This document shows positions 9,292 to 17,216 of a stretch of 64,000 bases of DNA, one piece after another. The stretch is from Kribbella sindirgiensis. GTDB taxonomy: Bacteria; Actinomycetota; Actinomycetes; Propionibacteriales; Kribbellaceae. The first letter of the stretch is position 1. Each line of letters opens with the position of its first letter. The position numbers were made by a program, and so were the translations under genes. The stretch covers positions 1 to 64,000 of the forward strand of contig NZ_SJKA01000012.1 of NCBI RefSeq assembly GCF_004331435.1, written 5' to 3'. The notes below the pieces were generated by a model. The model was not told the DNA's origin, made no database searches, and saw only the letters and a program-made list of their open reading frames with translations.

Positions 9292-9825
9292 ATGAGGCTG
9301 ACCGACGCGCGCGCAGCGGCGGCGACGTTCCTGGAGAGCATCGAGCCGCCGGGTGAACCGTTGCGATTGGCAACCGATGACGAGCACGTGGCGGATGTCG
9401 GCTGGGCCTGGGTGTTTGCCTGGTCGACGGCGCAGTGGTTCGACACCGGTGAGGGACATCCACCCCTGGGCGGCGGCCCGATCGTGGTGGTGAAGTCGAC
9501 CCGCGACACGTGGATGCTCGGCAGCGCGACGCCGTACGAAGAGCAACTGAAGGTCTATGCGGCCGAACGCGGGTTGGAGCACACGGATCCCGGGGCCGAG
9601 GCAGCGACCGAGCTCGCCGCCTGGCTGACCGCCCAGGGGCCGGTGACAGTGACCCCGGCCGACCTGGCGACCTGGCGCCGGCGCGACGTCGGGGACTGGT
9701 GGTTGTTCGAGATGCCTGGAATCACCGACACGATGTTCCTGGTCGGCGAGGCGGTGGTGTACGAGTTCCACCCGAGCCGGATGTCCGTCGACGAAGCGCT
9801 GGCCGCGGCCGGCGGGACGGGGTGA
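9292..9825 (+). CDS. YrhB/Imm35-domain protein, probable immunity protein
   Basis: 177 residues counted from the ATG immediately after the toxin stop; an upstream in-frame Met lies inside the toxin gene and is rejected. Residues 20-80 carry the Imm35/YrhB pattern: WAWVFAWSTAQWFDTG, then GGGPIVVVKSTRDTWMLGS, then YEEQLKVYAAERG. These small cytoplasmic domains are typical immunity partners of polymorphic toxins. The C-terminal half has no family I recognise. The gene lies one base downstream of the toxin, the standard toxin-immunity order. That it protects specifically against the papain-fold domains is inferred. Confidence 0.7.
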   Translation: MRLTDARAAAATFLESIEPPGEPLRLATDDEHVADVGWAWVFAWSTAQWFDTGEGHPPLGGGPIVVVKSTRDTWMLGSATPYEEQLKVYAAERGLEHTDPGAEAATELAAWLTAQGPVTVTPADLATWRRRDVGDWWLFEMPGITDTMFLVGEAVVYEFHPSRMSVDEALAAAGGTG

Positions 9826-9831
9826 CGGACC

Positions 9832-10140
9832 GTGCCACGGGAGTACAACAACCAGATCATCGAGTCCGTGAGCGTACGGCGGCAGCGGCTGCGGGACGCC
9901 GCGCTGTTCGGGGCCGACCGGGCCCGGCACAGCCTGGACGAGGGCGTCGGCAAGTTGTTCGCCAGTGTCGCGCTGGCCGCGGTGATCTGCGCCGGGTGCG
10001 TCGGCTGGTCGTTCATCGATCGCGAACTGGCCAAGGAGAAGCAACAGAACCAGCCGACCCAAACCGTGGCCCCGAGCCCGTCACCAACAGCAACATCAAC
10101 CACCAAACGTCCGACGGCGAGTCCGTCCAGAACGCGCTGA
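9832..10140 (+). CDS. Single-pass membrane protein of the type VII locus
   Basis: 102 residues from a GTG start. A basic N-terminal segment with VRRQRLRDA is followed by one hydrophobic helix (LFASVALAAVICAGCVGW) and a Ser/Thr/Pro-rich tail predicted to be outside. I do not recognise a family. It sits 6 bp after the immunity gene and 29 bp before eccC, so it probably belongs to the secretion machinery. Its topology is reminiscent of a membrane-anchored accessory subunit but it is far too short to be EccB or EccE. Confidence 0.65.
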   Translation: MPREYNNQIIESVSVRRQRLRDAALFGADRARHSLDEGVGKLFASVALAAVICAGCVGWSFIDRELAKEKQQNQPTQTVAPSPSPTATSTTKRPTASPSRTR

Positions 10141-10169
10141 GCGCCAGCAGTCCCCGGAAGGAGATCCCC

Positions 10170-13100
10170 GTGTCTACCCTCGTGCACCGCCCGGCGCGGA
10201 GCACCCGGCATCTCGGCGAGCAGCCGCCGAAGGTGATCGAGGCGCCGCCGACGCTCGGCCAGGCCGGCGGTGGTGGCGGGCCGATGCAGGCCCTGCTGCC
10301 GATCACCGGCGTCCTCGGCTCGGTCGGCATGATGGCGGTGACGCGGAGCACCTTGTTCATGGTGGTGGGCGCGGCGATGCTCGTGGCCACGCTCGCGGGC
10401 GTTCTCGGGTCGGCGATGTCGCAGCGCGGTCGCGCCGGCCGGGACCGGCGGAAGCAGCGCGAGCGGTACCTCGACTACCTGGAACGCCTGCGCGACGAGT
10501 TCGCCAAGACCGAGCGGACGGTACGGTCCGAGGCCGGTCTTCTGGACCCGCCGAGCGATGCGTTGGTCGACTGCGCACGTGACCCGGCGCGGCTCTGGGA
10601 ACGCCGCCGTACCGACTCGGATTTCCTCAAGGTCCGCTGCGGTACCGGCCGGATCCCGGTCGGTCCGGCGACCGTGGCGCAGAACCCGGGCGCGACCATG
10701 GATCCGCCCGATCCGTTCATGATGGCGGAAGCGCAGGCCGTCGTACGCCGTTTCGCGCTGATGCCGGAGATGCCCCTCACGGTGCCGATGGACCAGGTCG
10801 GCAACGTCAGCATCGTCGGCGATCGGGACGGCGTGGTGAATGTGGCCCGGTCGCTCCTGCTGCAGCTGGCGGTGTTCCACGCGCCGGAGGATGTCGAGCT
10901 GGCGGCGTGTTTCCCGCCCGCGGCGATGCAGGACTGGCAGTGGCTGAGCTGGTTGCCGCATGTGCTGGATCCGGAGCGTCAGGACGGCCCGCACCCGTTC
11001 CGCAGGATCGCGCCGTCACCGGCCGAGCTGGCAGGCCTGATCGCGGACGATCTGGCGGAGCGGACGAAGTGGGCGAGTGAGGCCCGGCGCGGGTCGATGG
11101 GGCAGCAGGACAGCCGACGGTTGACCCAGCGTCTCCTGGTGCTCCACGACACCTACGGGCAGGTCAGTGCCGAGGTGCGCGCACAGGGCGAGAGCCATGA
11201 CACTCCGGCACTCGGTCTGACTGTTCTGCACCTGGTCGCCGATCGAACCCAGGAACCCAGCAACGTCGCGGTCCGGATCTCGGTCCAGGGTGACGAGGTG
11301 GTGGTCGAGGATCTCCGGAGCGGTCAGCCGCTGGTCGCCACCGGCCAGCCCGACCGTACGACGGCTGCCGTCGCCGAGGGGATCGCCCGCAGGCTGGCGC
11401 CGCTGCGGCTGTCGAAGGAGTCCGCCGAGGAGGACGCGTACACGTCCGATATCGACGTGATGGGCATGCTCGGCATCGACGACCCGGGCCACCTCGACCG
11501 GGCGCGGATGTGGTCCGCCCGCAACGAGCGCAATTTCCTGCGGGTTCCGATCGGTCTCGACCAGGCCGGCGCCCCGGTGATGCTGGACCTGAAAGAGTCC
11601 GCCCAGCTCGGGATGGGCCCGCACGGTCTGTGCGTCGGCGCGACCGGGTCCGGGAAGTCCGAGCTGCTGCGCACGCTGGTACTCGGCCTGCTCGCCACGC
11701 ACAGCCCGGAGGACCTGGCGATGGTCCTCATCGACTACAAGGGCGGCGCGACGTTCGCCCCGTTCGAGGGCGTACCGCATGTTGCCGGGATCATCACGAA
11801 CCTGGTCGACGACCCGACCATGACCGAACGGGCGTACGCCAGCCTGTCCGGTGAGGTCCAGCGCCGGCAGCGGGTACTGCGGGATGCCGGGAACATCGCG
11901 AACATCACCGATTACCGCCTGCTCCGCCAGCAGCGGCCCGAACTGGATCCGCTGCCGCACCTGTTCGTGATCATCGACGAGTTCGGCGAACTGCTGACCG
12001 TACGGCCGGACTTCATCGACCTGTTCTTGTCGATCGGCCGGATCGGGCGGTCGATCGGCGTCCATCTGCTGCTGTCCAGCCAGCGGATCGAGAGCGGACA
12101 GTTGCGCGGGCTGGAGACCTACCTGTCGTACCGGCTGGGGCTTCGCACGTTCTCCGAGGACGAGAGCCGTTCGGTGCTCGACACCACCGACGCCTTCCAC
12201 CTGCCGCCGCTGCCGGGGTTCGGCTACCTCAAGGTGGACGTGTCGGTGTACCAGCGGTTCAAGGCGGCGTACGTCTCCGGACCGTACACCGGCCGGATCA
12301 ACCGCGAGCCGGAGAAACCGGGCCCGGTGGTCCGGCCGTACCTGCTGACGCCATACCAGCAGGACCTCGGAGGGCTCGCGCCGGCGACCGACGACGAGGA
12401 CGGCGCCACCGAGCGAACGACCGGCCCGACAGTGCTCGACATGTTCGTCGGCCAGGTCAAACCGGCGGCCAAGAAGGTGAATCAGATCTGGCTGCCGCCG
12501 CTGCCGGTGGCCTGCACGCTGGACCAGCTCGCGGGTGATCCGCGGCCAGGTCCGCGAGGTTTGCAGTTCCCGGCCGGGTCGCCGCAGCTGGCACCGCCGA
12601 TCGGGGTGCTCGACGACCCGCGCAGGCAGCGGCAGGAAGTGCTGCGGCTCGACCTGACCGCTGCCGGCGGGCACTGCGCGCTGATCGGCGGTCCGCAGTC
12701 CGGCAAGACCACCACGATCCGGACAATCGTGACCGCGCTCGCCCACAGCCACACCCCGGCCGAGGTGGCGATCTACGGACTCGACCTGGCCGGCGGCGGG
12801 TTGCAGCCGTTGCGTGATCTGCCGCATGTCGGAGGGATTGCGATCCGTACCGACCGGAACCGGCTGCGGCGAACGCTCGAGGAGATCCGGGGGATGATCG
12901 ACCACCGCGAACGCGTGTTCCGCGACCGCGGGATCGACACGATGGAGACCCTGCGCGAACTGCACGGCGCGGGCGAGGTTCCCGAGCTGCCCTGCGCGGA
13001 CGTCGTGCTGCTGGTCGACAACTTCGGCGCGATCCGGACGCAGTTCGACGAGATCGACGAACCGATCGCGGACATCCTGCAGCGCGGCAGCGGGTACGGC

Positions 13101-14168
13101 GTTCACGTCATAGCGGCGATGCTGCGCTGGAACGACGTACGGATGCAGCTGCAGTCGCTGTTCGGCACGGTACTGGAGCTGCGGCTGAACGATCCGTCCG
13201 ACTCCATGATCGACACGCGCCTGCAGAAGACCATGCGCAGTGCGCGGCCCGGCCGGATGCTCACGCCGCAGGGCAAGCTGTTCGCTCAGGTCGCGTTGCC
13301 GCGGGTCGACGGCCGGGTCGACGACGACCGTCTCAGCCAGGTCCTCGAGTCGCAGTCGGTCGCGATCAGGTCCGCCTGGAGCGGCGCGCTCGCCCCGCAG
13401 GTCAGGGTGCTGCCGTTCCAGGTCGGGCGCCGGGCGCTGCCGAGCTCGGTGACCGAACCGGAGCGGGTACCGATCGGCCTGGACGAGGCCGGGCTGGCGC
13501 CGGTCCTGCTCGACCTGTCCGGCGACGACGGCAACTTGGTTGCCTTTGGCGACAACGAGTGCGGCAAGACGAACCTGCTCCGGCTGGTGATGCAGCAGCT
13601 CGCCGACCGGTACGCCGCGTCGTCGGAGCTGGTGTTCGGGGTGATGGATCCCCGGCGCTCGCTGACCGACGTGGTGAAGTCGCTGCCCGAGGACTACATC
13701 GGCGGCCACGCCACGAACATTCGGCAGGCGGCCGGTCTGGCGAGCGCGATCGCCGAGGAACTGGAGCGGCGGATGCCCGACGACTCCGGTACGCCGGCCG
13801 GCTCCGGACCGCGGATCGTGGTCGTGGTCGACGACTACGACCTGCTCACCACCGGCGGTCAGTCGCCGCTCGAGCCGTTGCTGCCGTACGTCGCGTCCGG
13901 TCGCGATCTGAACCTGCATTTCGTCGTCGTACGGCGTGCCTCGGGCGCGTCCCGTTCGCTGTACGAACCGTTCCTGCAGGCCGTCCTCGAGTCCGGGTGC
14001 GCCGGGCTGGTGATGGCGGGCGATCGGGGCGAGGGCCAGATCTTCACCGGTGCCCGGCCGGGCAGCTACCCGGCCGGCCGGGGACTGTTCGTCCGGCGCG
14101 GGGACAGCCCCGTACTGATCCAAACAGCGCTTGCCGACGCCACTGGCCAGCTAGGAGGACCTTCATGA
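10170..14168 (+). CDS. eccC: EccC-type type VII secretion ATPase (FtsK/SpoIIIE family)
   Basis: 1332 residues from a GTG preceded by GGAAGGAGA. Residues 50-95 contain two transmembrane helices (MQALLPITGVLG, TLFMVVGAAMLVATLAGVL), anchoring the protein in the membrane. Three P-loop ATPase domains follow: GATGSGKS near 490, GGPQSGKT near 840 and GDNECGKT near 1127, with Walker B LFVIIDEF in the first. This is the fused EccCa-EccCb form that binds substrate signals and powers export of WXG100 dimers and the toxin. The frame extends upstream, but that part overlaps the previous two genes and is rejected. It overlaps the next gene by ATGA. Confidence 0.93.
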   Translation: MSTLVHRPARSTRHLGEQPPKVIEAPPTLGQAGGGGGPMQALLPITGVLGSVGMMAVTRSTLFMVVGAAMLVATLAGVLGSAMSQRGRAGRDRRKQRERYLDYLERLRDEFAKTERTVRSEAGLLDPPSDALVDCARDPARLWERRRTDSDFLKVRCGTGRIPVGPATVAQNPGATMDPPDPFMMAEAQAVVRRFALMPEMPLTVPMDQVGNVSIVGDRDGVVNVARSLLLQLAVFHAPEDVELAACFPPAAMQDWQWLSWLPHVLDPERQDGPHPFRRIAPSPAELAGLIADDLAERTKWASEARRGSMGQQDSRRLTQRLLVLHDTYGQVSAEVRAQGESHDTPALGLTVLHLVADRTQEPSNVAVRISVQGDEVVVEDLRSGQPLVATGQPDRTTAAVAEGIARRLAPLRLSKESAEEDAYTSDIDVMGMLGIDDPGHLDRARMWSARNERNFLRVPIGLDQAGAPVMLDLKESAQLGMGPHGLCVGATGSGKSELLRTLVLGLLATHSPEDLAMVLIDYKGGATFAPFEGVPHVAGIITNLVDDPTMTERAYASLSGEVQRRQRVLRDAGNIANITDYRLLRQQRPELDPLPHLFVIIDEFGELLTVRPDFIDLFLSIGRIGRSIGVHLLLSSQRIESGQLRGLETYLSYRLGLRTFSEDESRSVLDTTDAFHLPPLPGFGYLKVDVSVYQRFKAAYVSGPYTGRINREPEKPGPVVRPYLLTPYQQDLGGLAPATDDEDGATERTTGPTVLDMFVGQVKPAAKKVNQIWLPPLPVACTLDQLAGDPRPGPRGLQFPAGSPQLAPPIGVLDDPRRQRQEVLRLDLTAAGGHCALIGGPQSGKTTTIRTIVTALAHSHTPAEVAIYGLDLAGGGLQPLRDLPHVGGIAIRTDRNRLRRTLEEIRGMIDHRERVFRDRGIDTMETLRELHGAGEVPELPCADVVLLVDNFGAIRTQFDEIDEPIADILQRGSGYGVHVIAAMLRWNDVRMQLQSLFGTVLELRLNDPSDSMIDTRLQKTMRSARPGRMLTPQGKLFAQVALPRVDGRVDDDRLSQVLESQSVAIRSAWSGALAPQVRVLPFQVGRRALPSSVTEPERVPIGLDEAGLAPVLLDLSGDDGNLVAFGDNECGKTNLLRLVMQQLADRYAASSELVFGVMDPRRSLTDVVKSLPEDYIGGHATNIRQAAGLASAIAEELERRMPDDSGTPAGSGPRIVVVVDDYDLLTTGGQSPLEPLLPYVASGRDLNLHFVVVRRASGASRSLYEPFLQAVLESGCAGLVMAGDRGEGQIFTGARPGSYPAGRGLFVRRGDSPVLIQTALADATGQLGGPS

Positions 14169-14545
14169 CGTACGACGTGGTAGCGCTGCTGGAGCGGATG
14201 CCGTCCGACGAGGATGTACTGGCGTCGCTCGCGGCCACCGGTACCGAGCATCGCGTCCGGGCAGTGTCGGGCGGCATGGTGATCCAGCTCTGCGACGAGC
14301 AGGAGGTCCCACTGGTGTCGATCGACACCCCGATGTACATCCAGGTGCCGGGCGAGCCGATGCGGCAGTTCGGGGCCGCGTACGCCGACGTACCGACGCC
14401 GACCTGGTGGGTGGAGATCCGCGCCGCGGCGCACGACGCCGGCTCGCGGTTGGCGTGGCGGTACGCCGAGGAACTGGTCGTGCGGACCGGCGGCCGGATC
14501 TGGGCACCACCCCCTGCAGCTCAGAACGGAGCCGAGCATGCCTAA
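14165..14545 (+). CDS. Conserved type VII locus protein of unknown function
   Basis: 126 residues, soluble, mixed alpha/beta (RAVSGGMVIQLCDEQEVPLV, then TPTWWVEIRAAAHDAGSRLA). No signal peptide or membrane segment. The start ATG overlaps the eccC stop (ATGA, 14165-14168), and its 3' end overlaps the next gene by 8 bp, so it is co-translated with the export ATPase. I do not recognise a family. Possible roles are chaperone or substrate adaptor; nothing in the sequence decides between them. Confidence 0.75.
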   Translation: MTYDVVALLERMPSDEDVLASLAATGTEHRVRAVSGGMVIQLCDEQEVPLVSIDTPMYIQVPGEPMRQFGAAYADVPTPTWWVEIRAAAHDAGSRLAWRYAEELVVRTGGRIWAPPPAAQNGAEHA

Positions 14546-15566
14546 CGCTCTGGACTACAGCCCCGGCCTGGATCTCGTCACCGACGAGGTGGCGGTCATG
14601 ATGCAGGACCGTCCTGTGGTCGGCCTGTCCGCGTGGCTGCTGGACGCGGTGGCTGCCGCCGAGCGCGAGGGTCGCGGCGTTCAGCTGGTCACGCCCGCCG
14701 GCGTCCGGCTCAGCTATCCGGCGCGGACCCGCCTGTTCTCGGGCCGGAACACCCGCTGGGTCGTGCAGGCCGTCGGCGGTGCCGAGGCGTACGACGGGCT
14801 GACCGGGGCGAAACTCAGCTGGGACGGGAAGAAGTTCGCCCCGGTCACCGGTCCCGACGGCCGTGGAGAACTGGCCGCCGCGTGGACAGCCGATCCGGAG
14901 CGGCTCGATGTCCGGGCGAACCTTCAGGTGCTCGCGCGTGTGCGCTACCCGGCGCTGGACAGCACACTCGTTGGCCGGGCCACCGAATTGCTGTTCACCG
15001 AGCTGGCCGGCGGGCCGCCGATCGGCTGGGGCACCGAGGAGCCGGTGAACCGTCCGTGGAACGCCGAGGCCGGCGCGTCGCTGACGGCGTACTGCCACCG
15101 GCGGTCTCCGAGGCCGTCGCTGCTCACCGTTGTCGGTGCGGCGACCGATGGAGTCCTGCCCGCGACGGGATCCGCGGTGATCAACAGTCGGCCCGCCGGC
15201 ATCGAGGAGACAGTGATGCTCGCGGTCGCGCAGCCAGGACTCGAACCGCCCGACGCTGACAAGGTCCGGGACGTGATCGGGCGGCTCGCCGAAGAGGTGG
15301 AGCTGGTGACAGTGCTCGTCAGCGCGGCGGGCGCGGCCGCCGACACCACGTCGTACCCGCACTTCACCGGATTCCCCGGGCCGATCGGTCTCGCGATCGG
15401 TCCGCAGGAAGCGCGGATCGGCACGGCGACCCAGTCGGTGCCGATCGGACCGGCCTCTCGTCCGGCGGCCTGGTACGGGCTCGGCGACGGCACGCGGATG
15501 CCGGACTGGGAACGACTCGGTGACCTCCTGCGCGGCGTCATCGCCGGTACCGAAAGCGAAGGATGA
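14538..15566 (+). CDS. DUF6177-like type VII secretion-associated protein
   Basis: 342 residues, cytoplasmic, no membrane helix. The pattern fits the DUF6177 family that accompanies eccC and eccD in many actinomycetes: VMMQDRPVVGLSAWLLDA near the start, WVVQAVGGAEAYDGLTG, and the C-terminal FTGFPGPIGLAIGP and AAWYGLGDGTR stretches. It overlaps the preceding gene by 8 bp and ends just before eccD. Function is unknown; a cytosolic component that helps EccC handle substrates is a guess from conserved neighbourhood. Confidence 0.75.
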   Translation: MPNALDYSPGLDLVTDEVAVMMQDRPVVGLSAWLLDAVAAAEREGRGVQLVTPAGVRLSYPARTRLFSGRNTRWVVQAVGGAEAYDGLTGAKLSWDGKKFAPVTGPDGRGELAAAWTADPERLDVRANLQVLARVRYPALDSTLVGRATELLFTELAGGPPIGWGTEEPVNRPWNAEAGASLTAYCHRRSPRPSLLTVVGAATDGVLPATGSAVINSRPAGIEETVMLAVAQPGLEPPDADKVRDVIGRLAEEVELVTVLVSAAGAAADTTSYPHFTGFPGPIGLAIGPQEARIGTATQSVPIGPASRPAAWYGLGDGTRMPDWERLGDLLRGVIAGTESEG

Positions 15567-15570
15567 GTTC

Positions 15571-16896
15571 ATGGGCGCGACGTACAGCAGGGTGACGGTG
15601 GTCGGTCGGCGGCGGCGGATGGACGCCGTACTGCCGGTCGACGAGCCGCTCGGGAAGCTGTTGCCGGACCTGATGCAGATGCTGGACGAGCCGGTGGAAC
15701 GGTGGCCGCGACGCAGGTTCCTGACCACCGTCAGCGGAGAGCAGGTGGCACCGGAGTACAGCCTGGCCAGTGCGCGGCTCGGCGACGGCGCGGTGCTCCG
15801 GCTGATGGCCGAGGGCGAGCTGCCGCCGGCGCCGACGGTGTACGACATCACCGAGGAGACGGTCGACGACCTGGATCGGCGGGCGACCGCGTTCCAGCCC
15901 AGGCACCGCCGGGCCCTGGCCGGTGCCGCGTTGGTGGTGAGTGTGCTGGCGGGCGTGATCGCGCTGGTCACGCAGGCGGAATCGGACCTGGCGCTGTTCC
16001 TCCTTCTCGTGCTCACCACGCTGACCGGCTTCGTCGGTGTTGTGCTCGGCCGCTATCAGCGACCGGTGGTCGGTATCCCGTTGCTTTCGATCGCCACCGG
16101 ATGCCTCGCGATCGGTCTGGTGGTCTGGGCGATCGCCGGCGGCTGGTCGGTGCCGATGGCGTACGCCGCCGGCGCGGCCGGGGTAGGGATTGGCGCCGTA
16201 CTGTTCGCCGGGGCCGGACTGGCCCGCGGCGGCGTGCTCGGCGGCTCGGTCACCGTGGCGTTCGCCGTGTGCTGGATCGGTGGGGTGCGGCTCGGCATCG
16301 ACGCGGATCGGGTCGGTGTGGTGGCCGGCGCGTTGTCCGTGCTGGTGCTCGGGCTGCTGCCGCGGATCGGGCTCGCGATGTCGGGGCTGACCGCGCTCGA
16401 CGACCGGCGGGCGCAGGGCGTGGAGGTCCAGCGCACCGACGTCCATGCGGCGATCAACGCGGCGCATCTCGGAATCGCGCTGGCCACGGTTCCGGTCGCG
16501 ATGTCGTCGGTGGCGTCGGCTGTCGTGATGCTGCGGACCTGGAACGGCTGGTCGATCAGTGTCGCGGTGCTGCTGGCGTTTCTGCTCGCGTCCCGGGCGC
16601 GTCTGTACCCGCTGCTGACCGAGGTCGCGGTCCTCTGTGCGGCGGCGCTGAGCATCATGCTGGTGCTCACGTTCGTCCTGTCCACCAAGGAAGCCGGAGG
16701 CGCGCTGATCGCCGTCGGACTCCTCGTCGTGGTCGGCATGGTCGCCGCCTTCGGCATGCGCCCGGAGTCTCCTCAGCACCTCCAGGCCCGCGCCGCCCAA
16801 CTCCTCGACGCGATCGAAGTCGCCGCCATGATCGCCTTCGTGCCACTCGCCTTCGGAGTCTTCGACCTGTATGCGAAACTTCTGAACGTCGCCTAA
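15571..16896 (+). CDS. eccD: EccD-type type VII secretion integral membrane protein
   Basis: 441 residues from an ATG preceded by GCGAAGGA and only 4 bp after the previous stop. Residues 1-85 form the ubiquitin-like YukD domain (YSRVTVVGRRRRMDAVLPVDEPLG as start and core). From about 125 onward come roughly eleven transmembrane helices (for example ALVVSVLAGVIALV and LFLLLVLTTLTGFVGVVLG). EccD forms the channel-lining scaffold of the ESX membrane complex with EccB, EccC and EccE. Those two partners and a mycosin protease are not visible here. This is the last intact gene of the operon. Confidence 0.9.
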   Translation: MGATYSRVTVVGRRRRMDAVLPVDEPLGKLLPDLMQMLDEPVERWPRRRFLTTVSGEQVAPEYSLASARLGDGAVLRLMAEGELPPAPTVYDITEETVDDLDRRATAFQPRHRRALAGAALVVSVLAGVIALVTQAESDLALFLLLVLTTLTGFVGVVLGRYQRPVVGIPLLSIATGCLAIGLVVWAIAGGWSVPMAYAAGAAGVGIGAVLFAGAGLARGGVLGGSVTVAFAVCWIGGVRLGIDADRVGVVAGALSVLVLGLLPRIGLAMSGLTALDDRRAQGVEVQRTDVHAAINAAHLGIALATVPVAMSSVASAVVMLRTWNGWSISVAVLLAFLLASRARLYPLLTEVAVLCAAALSIMLVLTFVLSTKEAGGALIAVGLLVVVGMVAAFGMRPESPQHLQARAAQLLDAIEVAAMIAFVPLAFGVFDLYAKLLNVA

Positions 16897-16927
16897 CCAG
16901 GGCGTCCGAGAACAGGAGGTTCCTGCA

Positions 16928-17215
16928 GTGAGTGGTGCTGCGGGCGTGCTCCTTGGCGGGGCCTGTCACGCGGGTGGCGCCAGGTGCGCTTGCGGGCGAT
17001 GGTCCCGCTGGTGATCGCCGCCGCTTGTACGGCGCCGCTCGGCGCCTGGTTCTCCAATGTCCTGCCCGAGCCGATGCTGATGGTGGTGATGGGCGGACTC
17101 CGCGTGCGCGCGGTCAGCCGGTTGCCGGGGGAGGAGACACCTTCCGGGTGCTGCGGACAGGGAATATCAGGTGCAAGCCCACCAGAACCTGTCTCACGGT
17201 CCGCAGTTCAGAGGG
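16928..17215 (+). pseudogene. Probable decayed TauE/SafE-type permease fragment
   Basis: A good ribosome-binding site (CAGGAGGT, 16913-16920) and GTG at 16928 open a frame that stops after 28 codons. Another frame from 16984 reads RLRAMVPLVIAAACTAPLGA then WFSNVLPEPMLMVVMG, which resembles a mid-domain segment of the TauE/SafE sulfite exporter family; after about 17100 the similarity is lost. The remaining bases to 17215 hold nothing I recognise. The simplest reading is a permease gene reduced by internal deletion and frameshift. A short functional protein of 78 residues cannot be excluded. Confidence 0.4.
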
Positions 17216-17216
17216 C

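Noticed and set aside
9510..10169. Upstream extension of eccC by 220 codons
   Set aside because: It would overlap the immunity and membrane protein genes. The extension is Arg/Gly-rich, whereas the GTG at 10170 has a good ribosome-binding site.
11016..14123. Open frame of more than 1000 codons on the minus strand opposite eccC
   Set aside because: Residues are rich in Arg, Pro, Gly, Asp and His with no domain. It is a mirror of strongly GC-biased third positions in eccC, which has three P-loops and clear family identity.
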